Source: Frankia casuarinae (GTDB taxonomy: Bacteria > Actinomycetota > Actinomycetes > Frankiales > Frankiaceae). From it: a DNA stretch of 64,000 nucleotides. Under the pieces are notes generated by a model. It searched no databases, was not told the DNA's origin, and saw only the letters and a program-made list of their open reading frames with translations. A program made the translations under genes and the position numbers. Location of the stretch: the NCBI RefSeq assembly GCF_000013345.1, contig NC_007777.1:3348001-3412000 (forward strand). Reading direction: 5' to 3'. Positions 15,954-24,553 of this stretch are shown here, in pieces (position 1 is the stretch's first letter; every line of letters starts with the position of its first letter).

Positions 15954-16442
15954 TCAGACTTGTTCCGGCAGCGCGATGGAGACCGGGGGCAGCTCGGCGG
16001 CGGCCCGCTCGACCTTCTCCCGGATCACCGACATCTCGCGGGCGGTGTTGGCGTTGATGCGGTTGGTCATCTGCTCGTCGTTCACCGGCGCCGACGGGCG
16101 CATATGGAAGTCCTGCACCCAGCGCATGCGGGTGCCGGTGCCCTCCGGCGTGTAGCTCCAGTGGATGTGCATGTACTCGAACGGACCGGTCTCGACGCGG
16201 TACGCGCGCACCTGCCGGGTGGCCGGGTCGAGCGTCCGCTCGGACACCCAACTCCACGCCGTCCCGTTCTCGTCGGGATGCATGGTCAGGCGAAACTTGA
16301 AGGTGTTCTCATGGTGCTCAAGAATCTCTACCGAGGCGTATTCGGTAAAGAGGTCAGGCCAGGACTTCAGATCGTTGGTGATGGTCCAGACGGTTTCAAT
16401 GTCGGCATCGATGAAAATCGAGTTGTCAGTGTGCCCGCTCAC
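15954..16442 (-). CDS. Polyketide aromatase/cyclase (SRPBCC/TcmN-like)
   Basis: A 162-residue START-like (SRPBCC) domain: MSGHTDNSIFIDADIETVWTITNDLKSWPDLF at the start, then TWSWVSERTLDP and EYMHIHWSYTPEGTGTRMRWVQDF. This is the pattern of monodomain aromatase/cyclases such as WhiE-ORFVI and TcmN, which fold and aromatise the first ring of the polyketide. GTG start. It is followed by the cupin gene after 14 bases, in line with one operon. Confidence 0.88.
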   Translation of the reverse strand: MSGHTDNSIFIDADIETVWTITNDLKSWPDLFTEYASVEILEHHENTFKFRLTMHPDENGTAWSWVSERTLDPATRQVRAYRVETGPFEYMHIHWSYTPEGTGTRMRWVQDFHMRPSAPVNDEQMTNRINANTAREMSVIREKVERAAAELPPVSIALPEQV

Positions 16443-16493
16443 GTCGGCTCCGGTCGGCCTGGAAGGTATGGGGCGTGGGAACTAACGGCGGAT

Positions 16494-16751
16494 TCAGACC
16501 GTCTCGCGCTGGCCGAGAGCCGTGTTCACCGTGGCCAGGATCTCGGCGAGGGTCCAGCTCTCCGGCAGCTCGGCCGGGAGGTCCACCCCGAAGGTCCCGG
16601 CCACCTCCGCCGAGAGCTGGAGGTAGGCGAGCGAGTCGAGGCCGATGTCGATGAAGGTCACATCCAGGTCCGTCGGCCGCTCGTCCGAGGGCAGACCGGC
16701 CTGCTCGACCAGGAAGTCGAGCAGGGCATCGGCCGACCATTGCCGGGGCAT
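16494..16751 (-). CDS. Acyl carrier protein of the type II polyketide synthase
   Basis: An 85-residue ACP with the phosphopantetheine attachment site DIGLDSLAYLQL (Ser near residue 40). Length and acidic helical composition are those of aromatic polyketide ACPs. An aaagggagt ribosome binding site precedes the ATG. It carries the growing chain between KS-alpha/KS-beta and the tailoring enzymes encoded downstream. No dedicated malonyltransferase or phosphopantetheinyl transferase is in the window; these usually come from fatty-acid metabolism. Confidence 0.93.
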   Translation of the reverse strand: MPRQWSADALLDFLVEQAGLPSDERPTDLDVTFIDIGLDSLAYLQLSAEVAGTFGVDLPAELPESWTLAEILATVNTALGQRETV

Positions 16752-16931
16752 GTCGTACTCCCTTTTTCATTTTCGGGTTTCGGGGTTCACATGAAAAACT
16801 GGGCGTACCGGTGGGCGGGATCTAGGACGCGGTCGCTGATGACCGGTCGCGGCCGCAGCCGGCGGGCCCGGTGCTCTGGCGGTGTACAGGAGCCCGGCCG
16901 TGTATCAGGAGCCCGGTGGCGCACCGGGGGC

Positions 16932-17321
16932 TCAGCCGGCCGTCCACGAGTAGAAACTCTGTGCCATCGCGTCCCCGGGGGTGCGCCAGGTCTCCGGGTC
17001 GTAGGCGGAGACGTATTTCCCGAGCTTTTTGCTCACGTCGACGAACAGCGGATGCTCATGGACGTTCTCGACGGTGTTCCTGACGTTAGTCGGAGCCTCG
17101 ATAAGATGAAAGTAAAGGCCATGGAAGTGAAACAGGTCACGCCTGGTCACACCCACGATTCCGGGTAGTTCTCCGGCATCGGACTCGGCGAAGGTCGCCG
17201 CGATGGCGGGAGCGTCGGCAGGGTTCATCCTGGCCACGATGAGAGTCCGGTGTGACTGACCTCCGGACGGCGTGGCGGGGTTCTGCGGACCGGTGACTGA
17301 GGGACCGGTGACTGAGGGCAC
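16932..17321 (-). CDS. Polyketide cyclase, TcmI family
   Basis: A 129-residue protein with the TcmI/WhiE-ORFVII signature HRTLIVARMNPADAPAIA, then ESDAGELPGIVGVTRRDLFHFHGLYFHLIEA and VDVSKKLGKYVSAYDPETW. These small ferredoxin-fold cyclases close later rings of aromatic polyketides. I start at GTG 17321, preceded by gaggagattctt; the reading frame upstream of this runs through a 24-bp duplicated sequence and is probably untranslated. It is the first gene of the polyketide operon, and its start region contains a short duplicated gtgactgagggaccg sequence that adds residues before the conserved core. Confidence 0.88.
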   Translation of the reverse strand: MPSVTGPSVTGPQNPATPSGGQSHRTLIVARMNPADAPAIAATFAESDAGELPGIVGVTRRDLFHFHGLYFHLIEAPTNVRNTVENVHEHPLFVDVSKKLGKYVSAYDPETWRTPGDAMAQSFYSWTAG

Positions 17322-17366
17322 AAGAATCTCCTCGACATGTTCTTGGGAAGCGCGTGTTTGACCCCA

Positions 17367-17414
17367 GGCAAGCACGGGTACCGTGTGCATGGCAAGCACG
17401 GGTACCGTGTGCAT
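17367..17414. repeat. 24-bp exact tandem duplication upstream of the polyketide operon
   Basis: Two perfect 24-base copies, starting with ggcaagcacgggtaccgtg, lie just upstream of the first polyketide gene (start 17321). They fall in the position expected for leader or promoter DNA and each contains the KpnI-like palindrome ggtacc. Confidence 0.85.
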
Positions 17415-17895
17415 GGGCAGTCAGGCGGACCGGCCATGACGGACCGGCCCCGGCACCTTGCGACGCGTTACAGGTGGCAGGGGAATCCGCCGACGAGCAT
17501 GGAGCCGGCCGGGAGTGACCGGTGCGCGACCACCGCTTCCCACCCGACAGCCCTTCTGAAGCAGCCAGCCTTTCTAAAGCAGTCGGCTTCTTTGACTCAT
17601 CGAGAGCATGGGGCCACGCGGCGCGGCTGTCCTGGATTTCCCCTGGCAGCAAGTTGCCCTGGCAGTCAAATGCCAACCAGTGCACACGGAGAGCACAACG
17701 CGGCTACAACCATCGCGAGCGGGCTTCCCGGTGCCCGGGGGTGGTCGACACGCCACCGGAGGAGAACCGGGATCTCGATCTCGTGGGAACCACGTCGTCC
17801 GCGCTCGGCCTCGGCCTGGTCGGGTATGGTGCTACCCAGAGCCGGCTACATCCAGAGCCGGCTACATCCAGAGCCGGCTACTCAGAACCAGCCGC
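17415..17895. other. Regulatory gap between LuxR-type regulator and polyketide operon
   Basis: About 480 bases with no convincing gene. It must contain the promoter of the minus-strand polyketide operon. Near its right end it has a 16-base tandem repeat (cagagccggctacatc) in three copies from 17837, then a 14-base unit (tcagaaccagccgc) twice, running into the 3' end of the regulator gene. Confidence 0.55.
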
Positions 17896-18891
17896 TCAGA
17901 ACCAGCCGCGTTGCGCGGCGAGGCTACCCGCCTGGAATCGGCTACGGGCGTTCAACCGTGCCATCAGATCGGCGATCATGCGGCGCACGGTGCGGACGGA
18001 GACGCCCAGATGGCGCGCGGCCGCCTCGTCCTTCATGCCGAGGCTGAGCAGACGCAGCAGCAGCCGTTCGGTGTCGTTCGGCGCGTCGTCACCGTCCCCG
18101 GGAGCGGCCATCGCCTCGCCGCTCAGCGGTTCGGCGGCCTCCCAGACCTGTTCGAACAGGGTGAGCAGCAGGGCGGTCAGCTCCGGGGTGCGCACGAGCA
18201 GGGTCTGGCCGGTCGCGAACCCCCGGCCCAGTCGGACCAGGCCGATCCGCCCGTCGACCGCGGTGGCGTCCAGCCGGGGATCGTCGATCATTCGGGCGTC
18301 CAGGCCATGCGCCGCCACGGTCCGCACATAACCGGCGCCGAGCTCGTCCAGGCGCACCGACCGGGGCAGGACGCTGCGCATCACCACACCACGCCGCAAC
18401 GCACGCAGTTCGACCGGCATCACCTCGCGAGTCAGGGTCGAGGACCACTCGCGCCGGGTATGCAGCGCGAGCACCTCCCGCTCGGCTCGCCCGACGATCG
18501 CGAGCAGCTCCGCACGGGCCTGGTCGGCACTGTCTATCCGCCTTACCTCGGCGGTGTCCCCGCCGGGACGGCTCTCCAGGTAGTCCGAGACGAAGGAGCT
18601 GATCTGTGCCCGGGCCAGGAGCAGCCGCTCATGGCGACGGATCAGCTGCTCGTGCTGCGCCTGGAGCAGGTGGTCGAGCCCGGCTTCGGGATGCACCGCG
18701 ACGTAGTGACCGGCCCGTTCGCGCGAGGGCAGCAGCAGACCCAGCTCGACCAGACGATCACGCGCCCGCCTCGCGGCGACCAGCGGCTCGCCGAGCATCT
18801 CCGCCACCTCGGGCACGCTCAGGACCTCGTGGCACAGCCACAGCCGATAGGCGGCCAGGGTGACCTCATCGATACCGAAAAGATCGAGCAC
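17896..18891 (-). CDS. LuxR-type HTH regulator with TrmB-like N-terminus
   Basis: About 331 residues from GTG 18891, which has gaggaaggggaag just before it. The N-terminus (LDLFGIDEVTLAAYRLWLC, then VPEVAEMLGEPLVAARRARDRLVELGLL) resembles a TrmB-type winged helix, the middle a ligand-sensing region, and the C-terminus a LuxR/GerE HTH (GMKDEAAARHLGVSVRTVRRMIADLMARLNARSRFQAG). An alternative GTG at 19014 overlaps the CvnD stop (GTGA) but would add a repeat-encoded GPVGTA tail of 41 residues. Such regulators often control specialised metabolism in actinobacteria; its position between the conservon and the polyketide operon makes the latter a candidate target. That target is inference. Confidence 0.8.
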   Translation of the reverse strand: MLDLFGIDEVTLAAYRLWLCHEVLSVPEVAEMLGEPLVAARRARDRLVELGLLLPSRERAGHYVAVHPEAGLDHLLQAQHEQLIRRHERLLLARAQISSFVSDYLESRPGGDTAEVRRIDSADQARAELLAIVGRAEREVLALHTRREWSSTLTREVMPVELRALRRGVVMRSVLPRSVRLDELGAGYVRTVAAHGLDARMIDDPRLDATAVDGRIGLVRLGRGFATGQTLLVRTPELTALLLTLFEQVWEAAEPLSGEAMAAPGDGDDAPNDTERLLLRLLSLGMKDEAAARHLGVSVRTVRRMIADLMARLNARSRFQAGSLAAQRGWF

Positions 18892-18938
18892 CTTCCCCTT
18901 CCTCGGAGCAGGATCGGGACGTGGCCGACGGACGCCGA

Positions 18939-19000
18939 CCGGACCAGCCGTGCCCACCGGACCAGCCGTGCCCACCGGACCAGCCGTGCCCACCGGACCG
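18939..19000. repeat. 18-bp tandem repeat between cvnD and the LuxR-type gene
   Basis: The 18-base unit ccggaccagccgtgccca occurs about 3.4 times. If the regulator starts at 19014, the repeat encodes GPVGTA units at its N-terminus; if it starts at 18891, the repeat is leader sequence. Confidence 0.85.
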
Positions 19001-19010
19001 ACGCGGCCGC

Positions 19011-19631
19011 TCACCCCGACCGCTGGGGCAGGCCCGGCCGGGACTCCGCGGACACCACGTCGAGGGCGTGGCGGACCAGCGACACCAGGGACTGCCGGAC
19101 CGACTCCCGCTGCCGGGCGTCGCAGAACACCACCGGACGGCGCGGATCGAGGTCCAACGCCGCCCGGACGTCCTCCACCCGGTACTCCCGCGCACCGTCG
19201 AACCGGTTCAGCGCGATGAGGAACGGGATGTCGCGCTCCTCGAAGTAGTCGATGGCCGGAAAGGAGTCGGCCAGCCGCCGCGTGTCCACCAGGACCACCG
19301 CGCCGATCGCGCCGAGGACGAGCTCATCCCACATGAACCAGAACCGGTCCTGGCCCGGGGTGCCGAAAAGGTAGAGAATAATGCTGTCGAGAAGCGTGAT
19401 CCGACCGAAGTCCATCGCGACCGTGGTTGTCGTCTTCGAACCGACCGCGCTGGTGTCGTCGATCCCTATGCTTGCGGCCGTCATCGCGGCCTCCGTGGTG
19501 AGGGGCTGAATCTCGCTCACCGAACCGACGAACGTCGTCTTTCCGACTCCGAACCCGCCGGCGATGATGATTTTTACCGGATGCGGCGGCGCCGTTTCCG
19601 GCGACCCCGTTCTAGAGGGCCTGTAGTCCAT
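19011..19631 (-). CDS. cvnD: Conservon GTPase-like protein CvnD
   Basis: A 206-residue small Ras-like P-loop protein: KIIIAGGFGVGKTTFVGSVSE (Walker A), SKTTTTVAMDFGRI (switch region), LFGTPGQDRFWFMWDEL (G3) and ALNRFDG (N-K-x-D-like). This is the ATP/GTP-binding component of Streptomyces Cvn conservons, which form membrane-associated signalling complexes with the sensor kinase, Roadblock and DUF742 proteins. The start at 19631 is chosen as the nearest ATG to the conserved core; it overlaps the cvnC 3' end by 20 bases, as usual for these operons. Confidence 0.9.
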   Translation of the reverse strand: MDYRPSRTGSPETAPPHPVKIIIAGGFGVGKTTFVGSVSEIQPLTTEAAMTAASIGIDDTSAVGSKTTTTVAMDFGRITLLDSIILYLFGTPGQDRFWFMWDELVLGAIGAVVLVDTRRLADSFPAIDYFEERDIPFLIALNRFDGAREYRVEDVRAALDLDPRRPVVFCDARQRESVRQSLVSLVRHALDVVSAESRPGLPQRSG

Positions 19632-19983
19632 CGAGCACCTTTTCGATGAGGGCAATGGAAGGGCGGTCGGAGGGTCGGGCCGGTCGGGTCACGGTCACCA
19701 GGCCGGCGTCGAGCATGTCGCCGACGAGGACCCGCGCGACCCCGACCGGAAGATTCAGCCGAGCGGAGATCTCCACGATCGACTGCACGCGTTGGCAGAG
19801 CAACGCGATGGCGCGCTGCTCATGCTCCAGCGTCCGCATCATCAGCCGGCCGTTGGGCGTGGTGGTCACCAACGCGACCAGCTCCAACGTCTGGTTCGTC
19901 GGCCGTGTCCGGCCCCCGGTGACAGCGTAGGGGCGGACGACCGGACCAGCCTCTTCGTCGAACCATTCATCATCGCGCGACAT
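19612..19983 (-). CDS. cvnC: Conservon DUF742 protein CvnC
   Basis: A 123-residue DUF742 protein with the diagnostic VRPYAVTGGRTRP motif (residues 16-28) and a C-terminal winged-helix-like part (LNLPVGVARVLVGDMLDAGLVTV). In conservons CvnC acts between the Roadblock protein and the GTPase-like CvnD. It follows cvnB by about 108 bases and overlaps cvnD. Confidence 0.92.
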   Translation of the reverse strand: MSRDDEWFDEEAGPVVRPYAVTGGRTRPTNQTLELVALVTTTPNGRLMMRTLEHEQRAIALLCQRVQSIVEISARLNLPVGVARVLVGDMLDAGLVTVTRPARPSDRPSIALIEKVLDGLQAL

Positions 19984-20091
19984 ACCGGTCCTCCTGCCTT
20001 GAGAATTCTGCTGTCATCCGGTCGGTGATGGCAGGGGGTGACCGGCTGACCCACCAACCGATCGGACCCCCACCCGATCGCCGGGCCGATG

Positions 20092-20511
20092 TCAGAGTGG
20101 CAGCGCGGACTGCATCTGAGCCCGGAGTTCCGGGGTGAGAAACTCGCCGACCCGGGTCACCAGCAGCGCCATCTCGTAGGCGATGAGACCGATGTCCGCG
20201 CCGGGGCTGCTGAGAATGGCCAGGCACGATCCATCCCCGACCGCGGTGACGAACAGGAATCCCTCGTCCATCTCGACAATGGTCTGCCGGACGTTTCCAC
20301 CCCCGAAGAAACGACCCGCGCCGCGCGCCAGGCTGTTGAATCCGGAGGCCACCGCGGCCAGTTGGTCGGCGGTCGCCCGGTCCATCCCGTACGAGGTGGC
20401 GAGCAACAACCCGTCAGAGGAAAGCGCAATCACATAGGTGACTTCGGGCACCTTCTTGACGAGGTTGTTGAGCAACCAGCTCATGTTCTCGGACGGCCCC
20501 AGCGGACGCAT
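20092..20511 (-). CDS. cvnB: Conservon Roadblock/LC7 protein CvnB
   Basis: A 139-residue Roadblock/LC7-domain protein: LNNLVKKVPEVTYVIALSSDGLLLATS, then AAVASGFNSLARGAGRFFGGGNVRQTIVEMD. Such proteins regulate small GTPases; in conservons CvnB is thought to act on CvnD. The ATG overlaps the stop of the sensor-kinase gene by one base (TGATG), so translation is coupled. Confidence 0.93.
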   Translation of the reverse strand: MRPLGPSENMSWLLNNLVKKVPEVTYVIALSSDGLLLATSYGMDRATADQLAAVASGFNSLARGAGRFFGGGNVRQTIVEMDEGFLFVTAVGDGSCLAILSSPGADIGLIAYEMALLVTRVGEFLTPELRAQMQSALPL

Positions 20512-23500
20512 CAGGTCACCTTTCCTACATCGTCACCGTCGTTCGAAACCTGGCCGTCCGCCAGACCACGACCAAAGTTGTTCTGGAAGGACGACATCAT
20601 GTTGCGGATCTCTTCCGGGCTCCGTTGCGCGGCGAGTATTCCGGAACGCTCCTCGGGAGTGTCCCGACGAAGCTGTGGCGCGAGACTGGCCCGCCGGGTG
20701 CGCTTGGGCAGGCCCACCTCGGTGAAATCGACGGGCAGCTGGCCGTCCGCGCCGGGCCCGGCCGGGTCAGCGGGCTCGTCCGAACGGGCCGAAGGCGCCG
20801 GGCGTCCGAGGGGGACGACCGTCTGGCCCATGGCGGGGGTGTCCTCGCGCTGGAATCCCTCGGAGCGTCCCACCGGCCGGCCCAGCGGTGAGGTGAACGG
20901 ATCGGTTCGGGTGGCCTCCCGCGGGTCGGCGGAGCCGGGCTCACCACCGCGCGACCGCTCCCTGGCCATGGGGCTGTCACCGAACAGCGAGGTGACACGG
21001 CTGCCGGGTCCGCCGTCGCCGCCATACTCGGAGCCGGGCGCACCGTCGTGGCCACCCGGACCGGGGACGTCCCGTCCGTCCTGGAAGGGGCCATCCCGGA
21101 AGGGCTCCTCCCGGAAGGGTTCATCCCGGAAAGATGTGTCCTGTCCCGGACGGGCCGGCGGACCGCCGGGGTCGTCCGACCCGGGCGTCTGGGGATGGTC
21201 CGGGACGGCGGGGTGGGGCTGGTCCCCCACGGCCCTGCGGCCGCCACGCGAACGGCGCGACGGCAGCGGCGGGGGGTCACCGAAGTCGCGGGAGCCGGGC
21301 TTCCCGCCCGACCCGCCGTCCGGGTCGGAGCGCGGGGTCGAGGGACGCGGCGGAGCGTCCGAAGGCCTGCCGTTGGAACGGTGCCGCGGGCGGTCGGCGA
21401 CGAACCAGCTCGATCGCACCGTGGCGAAGACCGGCAGATCGTCGATGAGCGTCTCGTCCTGACCGTGCGCAGCCGCGGCCGCGTCCTCGGAGCGCGCGGG
21501 GGGACCGGCGAGGTTGCCGTCCGCGTCCACCAGCGACCCACGGAACCGGTCCTCGTCGATGGCCGGGCCGTCGAGAGCCGGAACCCGCGTCATGGGGAGC
21601 GGCGGGGCGATCTGCGCGGGCTCCGGCCGGGCCTCCCCGTCGGTGTCGACCTGCCGCAGCAGCGTGGTCGGCACCAGGACGATCGCCATCGTGCCGCCGT
21701 ACGGCGAGGACCGCAGCTTCACCGAGATGGAATGCCGCTCGGCGAGCCGACCGACGACGAACAGGCCGAGACGCTCGCTGGTCGACAGGTCGAAGGGAGG
21801 CGGGTTGGCCAGCCGCTCGTTCACGGCGTCGAACTCCTCCGGACTCATGCCCAGCCCGCGGTCCTCGATCTCGATCACGAAGCCGTTCGACACCTCGTGC
21901 CCGGAGACATGCACCGGCGTGTGGGGCGGAGAGAAGGAGGTGGCGTTCTCGATCAGCTCGGCGAGCATGTGGATGACGTCACCGACGGCGTGACCGCTGA
22001 TGGCCCCTCCGTCGATCGACATCACCTGCACCCGGGTGTAGTCCTCCACCTCGGCGACGGCGCCACGGACGACGTCCTTGACCGGGACGGGCCGGCGCCA
22101 ACCACGGGCCGGCTTGGAGCCGGACAGCACGATGAGGTCCTCGGCGTGCCGGCGCATGCGGGTGGCGAGGTGGTCGAGACGGAAGAGCTCCTCCAGCTCG
22201 TCCGGGTCGGTCTCCTTGCGCTCCAGGGCGTCGATCACCTTGAGCTGGCGGTGAATGAGTGCCTGGCTGCGGCGGGCGAGGTTGAGGAACGTGTCCCCGA
22301 TGCTCTTGCGCATCGCGGCCTGCTCCACCGCGGTCCGCACGGCCACCGCGTGCACGGTGCCAAACGCCTCGGCGAGCTGACCGATCTCGTCCTTGCTCCG
22401 GACCTCGACCGGGAATTCCTCCTCGGCCACGTCCACCGGCGACCCGCGGTGCAGACGGTCGACGACCCCGGGCAGCCGCTCGTTCGCGACTTCGAGGGCG
22501 CCGCGGCGCAGTCGGCGTAGGTCCCGGATCATCGGGCTCGCCACCAGGAGAGAAATCACCACCGACACCACGAGCACCAGCGCCACGCCGATACCGCTGA
22601 GGAGCGCGTCGCGGGTGGCCGAACTGGCGATCTTCGCGCTGGTCGTTGCGAGGTCGGCCGCGATCCGGCGTTCGACCTGCCGCATCGCATTGATCTTCGC
22701 GTCGGAGGCCTCCAGCCAGATCTGCGGGGTAACGGTCAGCGGCTGGCCGTTCTGCACGGCGTTGACCGTGCCGTCACGCAATGTCGCGGCGGCCGAGATC
22801 GTCCGGCCGACCGTCACGTTGTAGAACTCCTGCTCGTCCGCCGTGGCCGTGGTGCGGAACTGGGCCAGCCAGGCGTCCTCCGCCCCGCTCCTGGTCTGGA
22901 TCTCCCGCAGCGTGGCCGCATCCGTCTGCTGGAGGAGGATCACGCGGACGACGGCGCCGCGCTGGTGGGCGACCTGTTCCTTGGCCTGCGCGATACTCAC
23001 CAGTGTGGTGGCACCGTTGACCAGCGAGGTGTTGCGGCTTCCGGCCGCCACCTGGGCGTTGAGGGCGAGGAGATCGTCCACGGCACCCGAGTAGAAAGCA
23101 ATGTTCTGGTCCACCTGCGCCTGGTGCGCGTCGATCGCCTTGCGCTGCGCAGAGAGCTTGCCGAGGCGTTCCGAGATCGACGCGAGCGTGGTCGCCAGGG
23201 TGTCACGACCCGCCGCGGGCAGCGCCGCCTCACCGGCCCGATAGACGGCCAGGGCCTTGTCCACCGGGCCGCGGGCGGCGAGCGCCGCCTGCTCCTGAGC
23301 GACGGCCATGTAGTTGGAACCGACATAGGAGTTCGTGGCGTACCGCTCGACCTGCAGGGCCTGGACCAGCTCGTTGCTTTTGATCGAGAAGTCGGCGAGT
23401 GCCTTGATGCGGTTGGCGACCCGCACGTTGTCGACGTTCCCCCGCACCTGTATCGCGCTCAGTACCGCGAGCGCAGCCAGGGGGACGACGAGAATCACCA

Positions 23501-23534
23501 CTAGCTTCGAGCGGATGGGCCAATTCTGGAGCAT
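20511..23534 (-). CDS. cvnA: Conservon sensor histidine-kinase-like protein CvnA
   Basis: About 1007 residues from ATG 23534 (gaggaccgg before it). N-terminal membrane segment (LVVILVVPLAALAVLSAI), a nitrate/nitrite-sensing-type (NIT) extracellular helical domain of about 280 residues, a second membrane segment (GVALVLVVSVVISLLVASP), HAMP, a dimerisation helix region (ARRSQALIHRQLKVIDALERKE) and a HATPase domain with LIENATSFSPP and IEDRGLGMSPEEF. A clear phospho-acceptor His with the usual flanking HExxTP is not present, as in other CvnA proteins. The last 330 residues are Pro/Gly/Asp/Arg-rich and include PFREEPFRDGPFQDG-type repeats. It begins the four-gene conservon. Confidence 0.93.
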   Translation of the reverse strand: MLQNWPIRSKLVVILVVPLAALAVLSAIQVRGNVDNVRVANRIKALADFSIKSNELVQALQVERYATNSYVGSNYMAVAQEQAALAARGPVDKALAVYRAGEAALPAAGRDTLATTLASISERLGKLSAQRKAIDAHQAQVDQNIAFYSGAVDDLLALNAQVAAGSRNTSLVNGATTLVSIAQAKEQVAHQRGAVVRVILLQQTDAATLREIQTRSGAEDAWLAQFRTTATADEQEFYNVTVGRTISAAATLRDGTVNAVQNGQPLTVTPQIWLEASDAKINAMRQVERRIAADLATTSAKIASSATRDALLSGIGVALVLVVSVVISLLVASPMIRDLRRLRRGALEVANERLPGVVDRLHRGSPVDVAEEEFPVEVRSKDEIGQLAEAFGTVHAVAVRTAVEQAAMRKSIGDTFLNLARRSQALIHRQLKVIDALERKETDPDELEELFRLDHLATRMRRHAEDLIVLSGSKPARGWRRPVPVKDVVRGAVAEVEDYTRVQVMSIDGGAISGHAVGDVIHMLAELIENATSFSPPHTPVHVSGHEVSNGFVIEIEDRGLGMSPEEFDAVNERLANPPPFDLSTSERLGLFVVGRLAERHSISVKLRSSPYGGTMAIVLVPTTLLRQVDTDGEARPEPAQIAPPLPMTRVPALDGPAIDEDRFRGSLVDADGNLAGPPARSEDAAAAAHGQDETLIDDLPVFATVRSSWFVADRPRHRSNGRPSDAPPRPSTPRSDPDGGSGGKPGSRDFGDPPPLPSRRSRGGRRAVGDQPHPAVPDHPQTPGSDDPGGPPARPGQDTSFRDEPFREEPFRDGPFQDGRDVPGPGGHDGAPGSEYGGDGGPGSRVTSLFGDSPMARERSRGGEPGSADPREATRTDPFTSPLGRPVGRSEGFQREDTPAMGQTVVPLGRPAPSARSDEPADPAGPGADGQLPVDFTEVGLPKRTRRASLAPQLRRDTPEERSGILAAQRSPEEIRNMMSSFQNNFGRGLADGQVSNDGDDVGKVT

Positions 23535-24553
23535 CCGGTCCTCTCGTCCGGCACCCGGGAGTCGAGTGCCTCGTGTGCGGGGGTGAGTAGTCGAGTTCCA
23601 TCGGGACATGTCACCGGAAGACCACAGACGACAACACCGGGCCAGCGCATTGGAGTAGGCGGTCCGGACATCGGGTGAATGTTCCGGGGGCGCGGACAAC
23701 TGTAGCGGGTGAAGAACTAGCCCGACTGGGGGCACCCGCCTTCAACGCAAAAGGATGGCGAGGTAGCACCGGGTGACGAACATTCGCGGGCGCGCAACGC
23801 GCAACCAGAACCCGCCCCGAATTACATGAGCGCAGCCCGGACCAAACAACGACGATGCGCATGAACTAGCACTGACGGGCAGCAGTCGACGCCAACCGGC
23901 GCAGATCCTCCGCGGCCACGAAGGCTCCGATCAACCGGTCGCACCGCGCTCGACAACGCAAACACATCACATGTTGGCATGTTGCTGGAAGCACATCGCA
24001 CGATCCGAGGCCACACAGATCACACCCTCGCAGCCCACCCGACCCCCGCCCGGGCCGCAGCTCCCACCTCTTGCCAGATCATGAAGAGTGGTTCCATTGT
24101 GGACATTGCAGACGTTGTAGACATTGCAGACACCTGGCGACGGGAACTGGGTCACTCCGCCCCAGCAGTCACCCCCGTCGACGATTGCCGATCAGGCGTC
24201 GACGATTGCCGATCAGGCGTCGACGATTGCCGATCAGGCCCTACCCGGTCCACCGAAGCTTCAATCACTCCACAACAACTCCACGACAGACCTCCCCATC
24301 AACTCCCGTCCAATGAGCTGCTGCTGAACTGCTGAACTGCTGCGCTAATCGCCGAGCGAGGCCCCGGCTGGCGGAAGCGGCGGAGGTCACGGAAGCGGCG
24401 GAGGTGGCACAACTACTTTCACCCGAGGCCAGCCGGTGGCACTGTGCCCCTGAGCACGGTTGACGCCCCCGGGCACGGTTGACGCCCCCGGGCACGGCCG
24501 GGTCGGGAGCACGGCCGGGCCAGGGAACCCGACGGACCGGTGAGGAGACACGG
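23535..24553. other. One-kilobase non-coding stretch with repeats
   Basis: No convincing gene on either strand. It is distinctly less GC-rich in places than its neighbours (for example around 23870-24340). It holds the 21-bp triple repeat at 24177-24239, imperfect gacattgcagac repeats near 24100-24130, a duplicated gacgcccccgggcacggtt at 24462-24500 and gaggtcacggaagcggcg repeated near 24383-24410. The conservon and hydratase promoters must lie at its two ends. Confidence 0.55.
24177..24239. repeat. 21-bp tandem repeat, three exact copies
   Basis: Three perfect 21-base units, each starting gtcgacgattgccgatcagg, in the divergent intergenic region between cvnA and the enoyl-CoA hydratase gene. 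Each copy contains gtcgac. Spacing of two helical turns per unit could suit protein binding, but no function is shown. Confidence 0.92.
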
